Assembly: GCA_019914945.1 (NCBI GenBank)
Contig: CM034106.1
Coordinates: 2,046,001-2,110,000 of the forward strand
DNA length: 64,000 nt
Direction of reading: 5' to 3'
Source of the DNA: Typha latifolia
Taxonomy: Eukaryota > Streptophyta > Magnoliopsida > Poales > Typhaceae
Shown here: positions 49,837 through 61,200 of the stretch, one piece after another
How the letters are laid out: every line of letters begins with the position of its first letter
Numbering within the stretch: the stretch's first letter is position 1
Notes under the pieces: generated by a model
Database searches by the model: none
What the model was told of the DNA's origin: nothing
The model's input: the letters and a program-made list of their open reading frames with translations, nothing else
Program-made: the position numbers and the translations under genes

Positions 49837-51415
49837 TATTTATATATTAAATATAAAACATATGAAATATTTTATTTTATATATAAGAACTGTTTTTATT
49901 GAAGTTAATTTAAACAATTTTATCACCATTAGGTATATATATATGAATGTCTAGAATGGTAGAAACTTTTATTTACAAGTTATTCCTTTATTCCTAGCTA
50001 GATTGGTAGAGGGGATAAAGTATCCTTTATTCATAGATTTATTCTAGATTTATATATTCTGATAGGAATAGGATATGGAAAAACTTGGTATTTTAGAAAG
50101 GAAAAAGAGATGCTTTTATCATATTATTAACAAATAATTATACCAAAAATGTAGAAATAATTTTCATCTCCCTTTTATATTACCAACAAATAATTAGTAA
50201 GAACAAGACTACAAGAGTATAGTATAGTCTATGAAGACACGTACTTAGGAAAACTTAATTTTTAAGATTATAAAATTATTTTCACCAAATATAGCTCTTT
50301 TTTTTTAATATATTACTCCGCTGTATCAAAAAGTGATTCAATGGATCACCCTTTGGCATGAATAGCATTAGGGTTAAAAACTTGCATAATATATGACAAA
50401 TATTAGTATTTTTTTTTTATAAGAGCATTGGTGTTAGTTAAAGCACTTAATAAAAGGGCTCAAATAATTTGGGCAAATTACAATTTTTACTTTAGTGATT
50501 CCAATGATTTGGTTCGGTTTCAATTTATACCTTTTAGTTTTTAGTTGGTGATATCTCTATCGGCAGCTTAAGTCAGCTTAGGTCAAATAGAGCTCGACTT
50601 GTTTATAAAATACGAGCCAAAAGTGAGGTTTTTTTTATAATTAAAATAAATTATCTCTTAAACTTATTATTAAATGCTAAACTAATCAGCATTTATTGTT
50701 AGGTAAATTTTTTCCTTTAACTCCTAAAAGATTAAATTAAAAAAAAATTATATATAAAACGCTAAACTGATTATCATTTTAAGACAAGATAAAAATGCTA
50801 AACTAATTAATATTTTTACTTAGAGATAAAACACTAATTAATACAGTAATTTTATTAGGGTTATAATAAATTAGATATTATTTATTAATAAGTTTGATGA
50901 CTAATCTATTGGAACAAGACTAGTTTGGAAAAAAAACTCGCCAAAATTTGGGCCCAAATGATTCAATCCAATTATTGAAGTAACCGAATTCAAACTGAGT
51001 TTGATAACGAGTCAAAAGCTCCAGAAGACGCCGGTATACGATGTCTAAATCGCCAGCTGGCGTCCGCCGGATATACCCAAAAGCCAGCGACCCCCCCGAG
51101 CCTGAGGTACGATTCCCCTCCGATATTTATTTTATTCCTCCCCCTTTGACCGTTATAGCCTCGTCACTAGTATTAATGATAACCAAATCAATCATAACGC
51201 CCGAAGGCGCACGTTAGCGCCGATCACGCCTGCCCAAAAAATTTGATTGGAAAATAATTTTTTGTAAATAAAAACATCAATCCACGCTCGGCAATCGAGG
51301 AACGATTCCTTCGCCAAATCAAAACCTCCAATTCTTACATATAGACATAGAAATAACAAGACACGGATCAGAGGGAGAGGGGGAGAGAGAGAGAGAGAGA
51401 GAGAGTGAGAGAGTA
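49837..51415. other. AT-rich intergenic DNA and GC patches after the 145-aa gene
   Basis: The first kilobase is AT-rich. A possible MITE half-end (gggcaaattacaatttttac) lies at about 50470-50489. GC-richer patches at 51020-51130 and 51190-51240 lie downstream of the next gene's stop and may be its 3' region. A GA tract (51380-51406) directly follows that stop. Confidence 0.4.
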
Positions 51416-51853
51416 TCAGGCGATCGCTACTGCGGCGGTTGGAGGCCGAGGTGGCGAGGCGGGGAGCCGGGCGGAGAAGTTCCGGTAGCGGAACCCCTCG
51501 GCGGGGCCGGCGGCGGCGTCGTCGTCCTCGATCCCCTCGTCGAAGTTGAGCGCGTAGCTAAGCGGATCGTACCCGAAGTCGCCGGAGAGCCGGCGATGGC
51601 GGCCGATCCGCGAGACGAGGCCGCGGCACCTATCCCCGATCTCCGGCAGCTCCTGCGCCCGCGCGCGAATCCAGGTAGAAGACGATCGGATCAGAGAGAT
51701 CGGACGCTCCTCCTCCTCGCCGGAGGTGGCGGCGGCGCCGCCGCCGTTGAAGCAGCAGGAGAAGCAGATCGAGTTGCGGAGCTTCTGCTTCAGAGACGAA
51801 GGCGACGAAGGCGACGAAGGTGAGGTAACCCCATATCGCTTCTCGAAATCCAT
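51416..51853 (-). CDS. Plant protein of unknown function (145 aa)
   Basis: A single-exon, GC-rich frame from ATG at 51853 to the stop at 51416-51418. The N-terminus has a Ser/Pro repeat (SPSSPSSPSS) followed by LKQKLRNSICFSCCF, a Cys-rich motif. The middle part is STWIRARAQELPEIGDRCRGL, then VSRIGRHRRLSGDFGYDPLSYALNFDEG. I recall this order of blocks from a family of uncharacterised plant proteins, but know no function. The FSCCF segment might be palmitoylated; that is inference. There is no signal peptide or membrane helix. A TATA box at 51965-51971 and telo-box-like repeats between 51868 and 51901 support the start. Confidence 0.75.
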   Translation of the reverse strand: MDFEKRYGVTSPSSPSSPSSLKQKLRNSICFSCCFNGGGAAATSGEEEERPISLIRSSSTWIRARAQELPEIGDRCRGLVSRIGRHRRLSGDFGYDPLSYALNFDEGIEDDDAAAGPAEGFRYRNFSARLPASPPRPPTAAVAIA

Positions 51854-51866
51854 GGCTAAGGTGAGG

Positions 51867-51902
51867 GTTTAGGGATTGATTGGGAACTAGGGTTAGGGTT
51901 TC
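51867..51902 (-). promoter_or_regulatory. Telo-box repeats in the leader of the 145-aa gene
   Basis: On the gene strand AAACCCTAACCCTAG (about 51887-51901) and a second CCTAAACCCTC (about 51868-51878) lie 15-50 bases before the start codon. Similar motifs occur in the leaders of the kinase and DnaJ genes. Confidence 0.55.
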
Positions 51903-51964
51903 GGAAGGAAGAAGAGGAGGGAGAAGAGAGATGGATCTGGACATGGGAGTCGGAAGAGAGCGGA

Positions 51965-51971
51965 ATTTATA
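51965..51971 (-). promoter_or_regulatory. TATA box (TATAAAT)
   Basis: Reads AAATATAAATTCC on the minus strand, about 115 bases before the start codon of the 145-aa gene, a normal distance for a short plant leader. Confidence 0.5.
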
Positions 51972-53670
51972 TTTATCTCTGGTGGGCAAAAAGACGGATA
52001 AGGACAAGGAAAGTGGTGGGAAATCGATGGGCGGTAAGGCCGCGTACAGTAGTGAGCTGTAAGGGGTATTTTGGGAAAAGATGAGGTTTCTTGGAGGGGC
52101 CCGTGAGCGTAGGATTGGGTACACAAAAGGTTAATGATCTATTGACTATTATTGTATTCTATCCTACCTAATTTGATTATTAATTGGTGATTAGATAGGT
52201 AATTAATTTTGGTTTTAAGGAAAGAATTACATGATTAAAGCTCAATTTTGGATTTTGGAAGGGTTTAGAGGACGCCACGTGTCTTGTTAGGTTTATGAGT
52301 AGAGATTAAGTTATTGATTATTTAATAATAGTTATTTAAGTTTATGCTTAATGGGAGTGAGCTGCTACTTAAAAAAACATTATAATTTTTAGATTTTAGG
52401 GTTTAGGCGAGTTTTTTTTCTCTTTTCACTTTTGAAGTTTCACCATTTTCCATAATAATTCCCTGAATTTTTTTTGCATATAATAACCTTCTTACTTACT
52501 GAGGGGGTCAGGTGAGTTATTTTTAATAGTTCAGAAGTTATTATGTACTAAAAAATAAATATTGAGACGGTCGGATAAAAAGTGATAATTCAATTCGTGA
52601 AAAAAGTTTTATTTATTTTCTTAAATGCAGTGAGAATTTTATGACCTCATAGTTTCACTTTAATTATTCATTTAATAAGAGCCCAATTATAACTTAATTT
52701 TTTTTTACTTCAAACTTAAACACTTTTAACTTCTTTTACATTAATTGGGATATAATAAACAAATTAAGTTATCTCCACAAAACTATAGTCTCATTTAAAG
52801 ATAGTAGAGTAGTTAACTAGCTTCAATAAATACAAGAGAAACAAAAGCAATAGTTTTCATAGACATAAACTATTAATTTACTCTCATTTTTTTTTCTTAT
52901 TTGATATCTATCATTATTATATACCCTACATGCTTAAAATTTTAAATTCAATTTGAATTTTCAATTCTATTGTGTGCATGAAAGTTTGGTTGTGTCCTTG
53001 TGAACCCAACCACTCATTTGACAACTAACTCAAGAGTTAATTTGATTGGTAAATCTAAGTGGAAGAGAGCTGACCCATTTGTACCATTCACCACCACTTA
53101 ATGTATATATGTTTATTATTTTCTTTTAAAAAAAATATTCCTTAACAATGGGAAAAGGCCCTTTTCAAGCCATTTTAACTTAGATAATTATTAGATAATT
53201 TATTAGTTTCTCAATAGATATATTTAGATTTAATACAATCATAATAGAAGCTTAAAAATTATAATTCTAGAGAGCTGGGTAGATGCCATTAAGAATGGTA
53301 ATAAGATTTCAGAGCAAATGAGAGATGTCCTTTTTACTGATATATTACATACAGAGGAGATGGTTGGGTTGAAATATAAAGATGGAGAGTTAGAGGAGAT
53401 GATTGATTGGGTTCAAATAGAAATAAGATAGTGATCAGCTTAGATGTGCCAAAAAGGCTTTGGAACTTAGTAGCAACTTGCAATTAAAACTAGGGTAGGA
53501 TAGAGAGAGAGAGAACCTTTTACAAGGGGATGTATAATTTGGATGTCTACTTTGAATAAATAATAAGAATAAAGAGAGGATGTAATTGTAAAAGGTTCAC
53601 GTCAAAAGTCCTATGCATGATATGAGATCATGAAGCAATACAAAAGTATATCACTGTCTACATATATATC
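51972..53670. other. Intergenic DNA
   Basis: AT-rich sequence upstream of the 145-aa gene. No gene or complete element recognised. 53400-53460 (agcttagatgtgccaaaaaggc) may belong to the LINE remnant further right. Confidence 0.45.

Positions 53671-53734
<64 letters not shown>
53671..53734. repeat. Compound (AT)n(AG)n microsatellite
   Basis: An AT run leads directly into about 24 AG units. Confidence 0.95.
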
Positions 53735-53739
<5 letters not shown>

Positions 53740-53819
53740 GGCATATTGTTAGTTAGAAAAATTTATCAAATATAGGGTATATTTTGTAGTTCTTTATCAT
53801 TTATATCTTACTGAATGGT

Positions 53820-54055
53820 TCCCCTCCCAACAGTTCTGGGGCCATTTTGGCATCAGGCAAGGGGATCTTATTTCGCCTTATTTATTTATTTTGATTACTC
53901 AGTTGCTTTCGAGTCTCATAAATTAGGCTATTAATGATGATAAGATTAATCCTTTTTTTACTAGTAAATTTAAACTTAGCCATTTATTATACGGTGATGA
54001 TATGCTTGTGACCATCCAAGCGGATGTTATTCTTGTACTGAGCTTATCACTGTGT
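53820..54055 (+). mobile_element. LINE (non-LTR) reverse-transcriptase remnant
   Basis: Translating the plus strand gives FWGHFGIRQGDLISPYLF, matching the conserved GLRQGDPLSPYLF motif of plant LINE reverse transcriptases. About 35 codons later comes LSHLLYGDDMLV, matching ISHLLYADD with Ala changed to Gly. Stop codons and a frame shift separate the parts, so it is dead. Only this core of the enzyme is visible. Confidence 0.75.
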
Positions 54056-54247
54056 TAAAGCATAACTAACTTATCGTTGATATCTTACTGTATGGTTATT
54101 TATTTGACTCATATTTTATTCTTTATTGTCTTATAAATACATCTTGAGGTTATTTATAATCTAACGCTAGCTAATAGATTCTTACTTTTAAAAATTAAAA
54201 TTTTAAAAAATTACTGGAGGATATTAAATCTATAGTTTAATTTAGGA

Positions 54248-54576
54248 TTAAATATATTTTACCTCCCTGCATTTATATCTAAAATTACTTTACTTTCATA
54301 TACTTATGACTAAAGTGAAATGATTAGTTTTTCTGTTAAACTTAGCTAAATAATATCAAAATGACTAAAATGCTACTATCGTATTTATTAGAGAAGACGT
54401 ACATATTTTAATATAATACAGTAAAATTATAAAAATAGTCACGATACTTAGTTAAATTTAATAGAAAAATTAAAATCTCAATTTAGTTATAAGTATATAA
54501 ACTGATTTAAGATTTTTTAAAGTACATGAGCTAAAGTAATTTTAAGCATAAGTACAAAAGTATAAAATATATTTAA
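54248..54576. mobile_element. MITE with long inverted ends (about 330 bp)
   Basis: TTAAATATATTTTA at the left is mirrored at the right, and the next 100 bases or so match inversely (AAAATTACTTTA, TACTTATxACTAAA, TTTTTCTxTTAAA). No coding capacity. A half-end of the same type lies near 14361. Confidence 0.6.
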
Positions 54577-54889
54577 CTGTAATAACTGCCCGTTCAAAAG
54601 AAATATTCCTTTGAGATATTATAAACAAAATAAAGAGGTCAAACTATAAATATCATGATAAAGAGAAACATTAGCGTGTCCTTGATAAAATTTTCTATTA
54701 TTTGATTTAGTATCTAGATTCAAGAAACGTCATGGCCCTGATTCAGAGGTATTTCCTGAATCAGTTCTTATCTGTGAATATTAATTAATGATGTGGCATT
54801 TCTTGTCTTCTTGAGGGGGAGTTCATGGGTTTTAATATATTATAAATAATAGATAGTTCTGGATCATTGCTACCAACCTTATTTTTATA

Positions 54890-54892
<3 letters not shown>

Positions 54893-54963
<71 letters not shown>
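54893..54963. repeat. Compound (TA)n(GA)n microsatellite
   Basis: About 14 TA units run directly into 21 GA units, in the same order and orientation as at 53671. Confidence 0.95.
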
Positions 54964-54967
<4 letters not shown>

Positions 54968-57900
54968 GGATTGGCATGACTTAGATGTTTCCTTGAGTTA
55001 AAAAGTGGCAATGAAATAATTGGTCTTAAAATAGTGAGAAGGGGAACTAAGAATTAGCCTTTCAAATATCTCTTATTTATTTGTATTGCCAATTATTTTT
55101 CAAGCTAAATCTTAATAATTCAAAAAGAAATATATATAAAAATACCTTTAACTAGAGTAATGATAGTTTCTCTTTATTTATGTCTAAAGTGTTTAAATTT
55201 TAATTATTACTTAACTTCAAAAGGTGTATCCATACAAAAAAAAACATAAAGATTTTAAAGAGTATATATATGTAAATATCAATTTTTTTGAAGGGTATTT
55301 ATGCACAAAAAAAAAACCTTTTATCTATAGATGAATTTATATTTTGCATCCTCTTCTTTTATTTTATTTTTTGATAACAGAATAGCATAGTATCATAATA
55401 TCATGGTTACTTGTGATTAAGTTGAAGTAGTACTAGAGTTAGAATTAGTCCTAATTATATCAGGATATTTTTGGGGCCAATAAAAAGAAAATGACACCTC
55501 CTAAATTATTGTCAATTTTTACATAGTCCAATTTTGGTGACACTTTGACTCTCTCATCTATCTAATATCTAATATATCTCAGTCTTTATATGATGTTAAT
55601 GAAAACATCAAGTGTCCATCTAACCATTAAATTTTATCTATTTTCTTCTTTAAAATAAAATAAAATAGTACCTTGATGGCGTGGAATTTTTCTCTGTTTT
55701 CTTCCCACAAATGATTAATAAAAAGAGTATTTGTAACGTTTTATACAATTAAGACATTCAAAAAGAAAATATAGTATTAAAAACTATATATATATATATA
55801 GATGTCAGCAAAAATTAAATGTGAAAGTCTATGTGAAAATAGGTAACAGTTTACTTATCTAAAATATAATTATTATCCCTTTCAGTAACAGGGTGCAAAC
55901 TATGCAGTAATTGGTTTTGGTGTATATTTTGAGGTAGAGAAGTTAATTTTTCCAAGCTTACTGAATTAGGCTATGGAGATTAGGTCAACTTCACCTTAAT
56001 TATTTCCACTAGGGTGTTTAAATCTCAAAGATAAAAGTACCAAAGGCATCTACCTTACCCACTTCTTTAAAACACTCAATTATTTCATTTAATATCTTAT
56101 GGATTCTTATAGGACTACAAAGGTCTTGTTCATCAATTCCAACCTAATGCTAGTTTTCTTGTAGGACTCTAATCTTGTTCATCACATCTGCTTACCTCAT
56201 GAGCTCAATGTGAGGGTATAGTAATCTTTGTTGCTCTTGCCAACTATGATGAGTTCTTTTTGACAAGTATGATGATCAAACCATTATATTCTTTGCCATC
56301 TCTATCAAGGTGATACATTTTTATTTTATTTTTCCACAGTCTCTATCAATCTAGACTTTGTGGGTACTCTTTTATGTCCCACATTAGACCCACTGAGATG
56401 GTACATGTTGATGTAGACAAAAATAGCTTTTATAAAAAAGATATATTCTCATTTGTTCACAAGTGTTCTTATCCCTATTGTCTCTAAACTATCTTATCTG
56501 TTCATTGATAACTTAAACCAAACCCAAAAGATAACAAGCAAGAGAGCATCAAACAGAGGTGGTGTTGATATTATATCAGAAAAGGAAGAGTTGGTTTAGT
56601 AATAACTGGCAGAAAGTGGTGTATTATGATAGTTTTATTAGACTGATAACTATCTAATTTTTTTTTCATCAGAGTTGATATTTTAAAAATGATACATGTT
56701 TGTTTAGGCATCCAATAATTCACCATTTGTAAGAGGATTAAGCTTAATTTACCTTTCTACTCTTAAAAGTTCCACTCTTTCAAAATACAAAGAAAAGAAA
56801 GAGGTTTTTTTTATTTTTTATTTTTTTATTTTTTTTACTTTTCGACAATTCTAAGTTGAAATTTGAACCATTTAATAGGAAAAAAAAGAAAGATCAAAAG
56901 TACTTGTGGCTAAAATAAAAGTATATATGAAGAAGAATAGGGGTACCATTCATCTCTCTACTATTAAATTGGTGCAATTTGAACCTTTGACTTAGCTTTA
57001 ACAAATAGTGGACGGAGGATATACATGCAAAAAAGTTTTGTTCTTTCCACGCCACTAAAGATGGGATTTGATGGAAAGACACTAAGTTTTGTTCTTTCCA
57101 CGTTCACGTTCACTCTGCATTTGAAGAAACCAAACACTTTTAAGGCATCATCATTATCATCATTATTATTCCTTTCCTTTCACTTGCTATCTATCTTTTG
57201 GTAGTCAACTATGCATGGACTAGAAGAGATAAGGTTTGACGTGCCGTCGACCACCTACGTTATTGACGCGCATAAATTCATTCATATATATGCTGACAAG
57301 TTGTCGACTGGGATTGATGATAAGCAGCAATACACGCACTTGTGGATCCCCAACTGAGTGGAAGGTGCAAAAACTATGCACCATTAGTTAGTAAACCTAA
57401 AGCGATTTCTAATAAGGAGATTTTTATTCTCTCCTGAGTCCTGATGCCCACGTCAAACCTCTCCCCCTGATTGAAATCTTTTAAGTTGGCAACGGAAAGA
57501 AGATAAAAGAACCAATCAACTCTAGTAGAGTTGGGTAAATACTTTCCCCATTAACTCTAATAGAGTTGTTAGTTATTTTCCCCATGACCAAAGAGTTGGT
57601 TTGACTCCAACGTCAAATAATATTGGCTCACCGGCTTAACTCGATTGATGGTTCGACGGTGCAATGACTTGGAACAGATCTTAACAATATTTGATTTAGA
57701 GTAATTATTCGACGACGCGGCTAAAAACTTGGTGAAACCTAAGTACCTCTGTATATAGAGAGGGTTAGCCCTTTGTCTAACCCATATCTAACTTTCGGAC
57801 TCATAAATGATTAAAAAAAAATTAAAAGAAGAGAAAAGATAGTGCATACATTTTTGACATAATCACACTACATTGAGATTTGAAGATCCAAAAAACTTTT

Positions 57901-58278
57901 AAGGATTTTTTAGGGCATCTAAAGTGAACAATATATTTTCACAAGATAATGAAAGAGCTGTTCTGATTCACAAGCATAGTAAAACCTTCCCCATGTCATA
58001 TTGCATATACTGGGTAGAAAGAAGTAGAAAACTATTTATTCACAAAATGTGTATCAGTCAGAGCTGAGAGACAAATTGTTTTTACATTTACAAAATATAT
58101 GAAAAATGCTAATGGGCCTTCTTTTCTTTCCCTCAAAATTTAGCAAATCATCAGACTGATAAAAACTAATCAATTTTCATATACTTGAACTTTAATAGGA
58201 AAAGGGCAAAACTCACTGCTTGAATATGCAGCTTTCAAAACGTTCTACTTCAGCAGTTCCACAATAGTAACATAATGC
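54964..58278. other. Intergenic DNA downstream of the BRIZ-like gene
   Basis: Mostly AT-rich. 57080-57360 is more balanced and might be a decayed gene fragment. 57500-57800 repeats the phrase aactctagtagagttg / aactctaatagagttg and contains tctgtatatagagagggttag, which resembles an LTR promoter region. I could not delimit an element. Confidence 0.4.
58035..58040 (-). terminator. Candidate poly(A) signal (AATAAA on minus strand)
   Basis: The hexamer lies about 240 bases after the BRIZ-like stop codon, a plausible distance. Confidence 0.4.
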
Positions 58279-61200
58279 TCAGTTCTTTTTCCGGTTCCTG
58301 GTAGCACGCTTAACGCCATTATTACTTGAAGAGGATGTAGAAGGTAAGGGTAGAACTGAGCCACCTTTTGTGTCACTTGAAACTGAACCAGGAGGTTCAT
58401 CCTCTGTCTCCTGTCCTTCAATGTGAACTAACAAAACTCTTAGCTGGACAAAAGAATCATGAATCAGTTATGATATAAAGCAAAAGTTGCAGATGTAGAA
58501 CACAATGTACCATAATACATCTCCCAATGAGTAAGATAAGTGAATGGAACATTTAGAGACGATCAATTGGCCCAACCCACCAAGGTCCGATCCGAACCCG
58601 ATTTTAACAGCGCTAAGCCTAGCACAGATCCGGTTTGGGCCCGTCCCAAGCTGGGCCGGGCCCAAACTGGTAATGGGCGGAACGAGCTAGGCCTTTGTCT
58701 GCCCAGCCTGAAAGCCCTTTCAGCATCTCGCACCTACTCCTGCCCTCAAATTCTACGCAGCTCCGCTCTCATCTTCCTCCCCAAAAGTCAAAACCTATCC
58801 GGTTTATCACTCTAGCTTAAATGCTTATGGTTGCTCTCTGCTTCCGCTCAAAACTCACATCAAGGGTCCTGCTCTAGCCTCAGATCCTGGTCTCCATCTT
58901 GTATCTCTTTATGCTGTTTTGTTTGCTTATACACAATATCCTTTATTTTCTGATTGTCGTTTGCATACTTCAGAAATTATCTGAAGCAAATAAGGGAGGA
59001 GACAGAGCAGAAGATTGCTCAGCTGTGCTTACAGATCTAATGGCACCCCAAACAAATGGTGGCTGGCTTTTGCAAAGAGGAATTTCATGAATATTGTTGT
59101 GCAGCTGTAATGGTCAATTAACAAGAGATGATGGATGATACTTTTGAAAGTAGCCTCTCGTGTATTTGATTTAGATGGTTTTAGTTATTTCTTTGATTTG
59201 TTCTGCTGATAAAGTAGTAATCATCGAGGCCAAGCAAGCCGAGGCGGAGGAGTGCGAGCATGGCAGCAGACCCAATCCTCGCCGTAGGTGAGCCGCCGAA
59301 GAACTTAGCCTCACGGCTAACCCCATCCTCTCGGCGACCGGAGGAGCGCGGATGTGGAGGCTCTGCTACCCCAGCAAGCAAGCCGAGGTGGAGGAGCATA
59401 GATGCGTAGGGCCACCTAGCCTGCCTGTTAAGTCTGGCCTATCCTGGCTCGCTCCACCGATCCCACTCTCTCACGAGTTGATGGGCGGTAATAGACTAGA
59501 CTATTTTAACCTAGTTCGTCCTGACCCTCACGCAGGCGGGCTAGCAAACTAGAAACAGTACAACATGTAAATAACTTCACATTTCAATAAGGATAAAGCA
59601 CAAAAAAAAAATCGTGGGGTGACATCATGCACAATAAACAGAGTATTAAATGGCACGAGGTCAATCATTTCCTAGAGCAATATTGTGCTCAACACTAACT
59701 CTGCTAAACCAAGAGATTCTTTATCATCACTGTCTGCCTAGGCAGAGGATTTTTCTTGTACGTTCTTTATAAGGGACCTTTCAACAGTCAGATAAACAAA
59801 TGTACAAACATTAACTAAGGGTGAAAATCTACATCTTCAAATGAGCAATAGATTAGGTTATCTTCACCATCCACCAATGCTAGGGAGGAAATGAGAAAGG
59901 AAAAAAGTTCAGCTGGAATATTCTCTATATCTGTAATACCACAAATGCACAAGAAAAGAATAAAGGGCTTGTACAGCTTGGATTTATATTTCCAGTCTTG
60001 GGTTATGGAGATAGGATAGAATACAAAGTTAAAGATTGGAAAGAAATTTATGATATAAAGGTTTTGAGGATATAATACAAAGTTAAATATTGGATAGAAA
60101 CTTATAATACAAAGGTTTTGAAATAAGTAACTCTAAAAGTGATAAAATGATAAGAGATCCATAATTTGGAGGGTATTTTGTAATGAAAATAAGATTCGAG
60201 GTAGTAAGTTAAACTGCCTTATAATTCAAGATGTGTTAGTATAATTATCCCTTTAATGATTTTTCGTGTTCGAGGTGAACGGTCATTCAGGAAGGAAAAC
60301 TACTTTAGGTGGCAGAGCAGAAGAAGCAAAACCTCCCAGGGCAGTTCTCCTATACATAAAAAAGTTCTTTTTGTGGGGTGTGGAATAATAGGTCTTGAGA
60401 AGGAGAAAACTGAGTGACACCTGAAAAGAACATGTTTGGGGCTGTTGTTCTTGAAACGAGTTGAAACCCATTGTTCAACCTCGATTCCAGCTCAACTAGT
60501 GGATTTGGACCACCGCCGAGGTGGAATCAGCTCGATTTCAATTGAAACCTTAAATCCTGTTTTCCTGGGGATGTTAGAAATTAGTTTTTCTCTACCTATT
60601 GAATTGGTCAATATATACTGATGGTGCAAAGTTTAAATGCCGCTATCATATACTTCAAGTTTTTCTCCAACAATGGCAGTCGTTCATAGCATAATTAAGA
60701 AGCTTCATAAAGAATAGAGAAGTTGTTACGATCAGATTGCATCCTTAATCAACCCTTCAAAAAAAATAATACCCAAATTCGTAGAAGTGAAAAAGAAAGA
60801 TATTTGGTGCTAAATTGCTTATTGTCAGGTACAAGTGTACAGTTAGATCTAATGCAGCAAAATAGTCATCCTTCAAAGTTCTCAGGTCAATGAGAAGTCT
60901 CAAGGGAAGAAAGGTAAGTTATTTGATGAACAGAATAAAATTGCCCTCATTTTCTGTGGCATTTATATGCCAAGATTCTAATTGATATAGTTGTTGAATT
61001 GAGCACAAAATTATAGAACATCCAGACTCTAGAAGACAATATATAAGAAGATAAAAGACACATTTATGTTAAATGTTCAAAGAGTACTAACCTGTTCCTC
61101 CAGATTTTGTATTTTCCCCTCCTTCAATCTAACTGCAGCTTGCTCCCTGAAAAGACAATTAGTGCGGTGAATTGTATAAATTAGAATAATAATGAAGGTA

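Noticed and set aside
51630..52124. 164-codon minus-strand frame overlapping the 145-aa gene
   Set aside because: It begins upstream of the TATA box and is a low-complexity alternative frame of the GC-rich exon.
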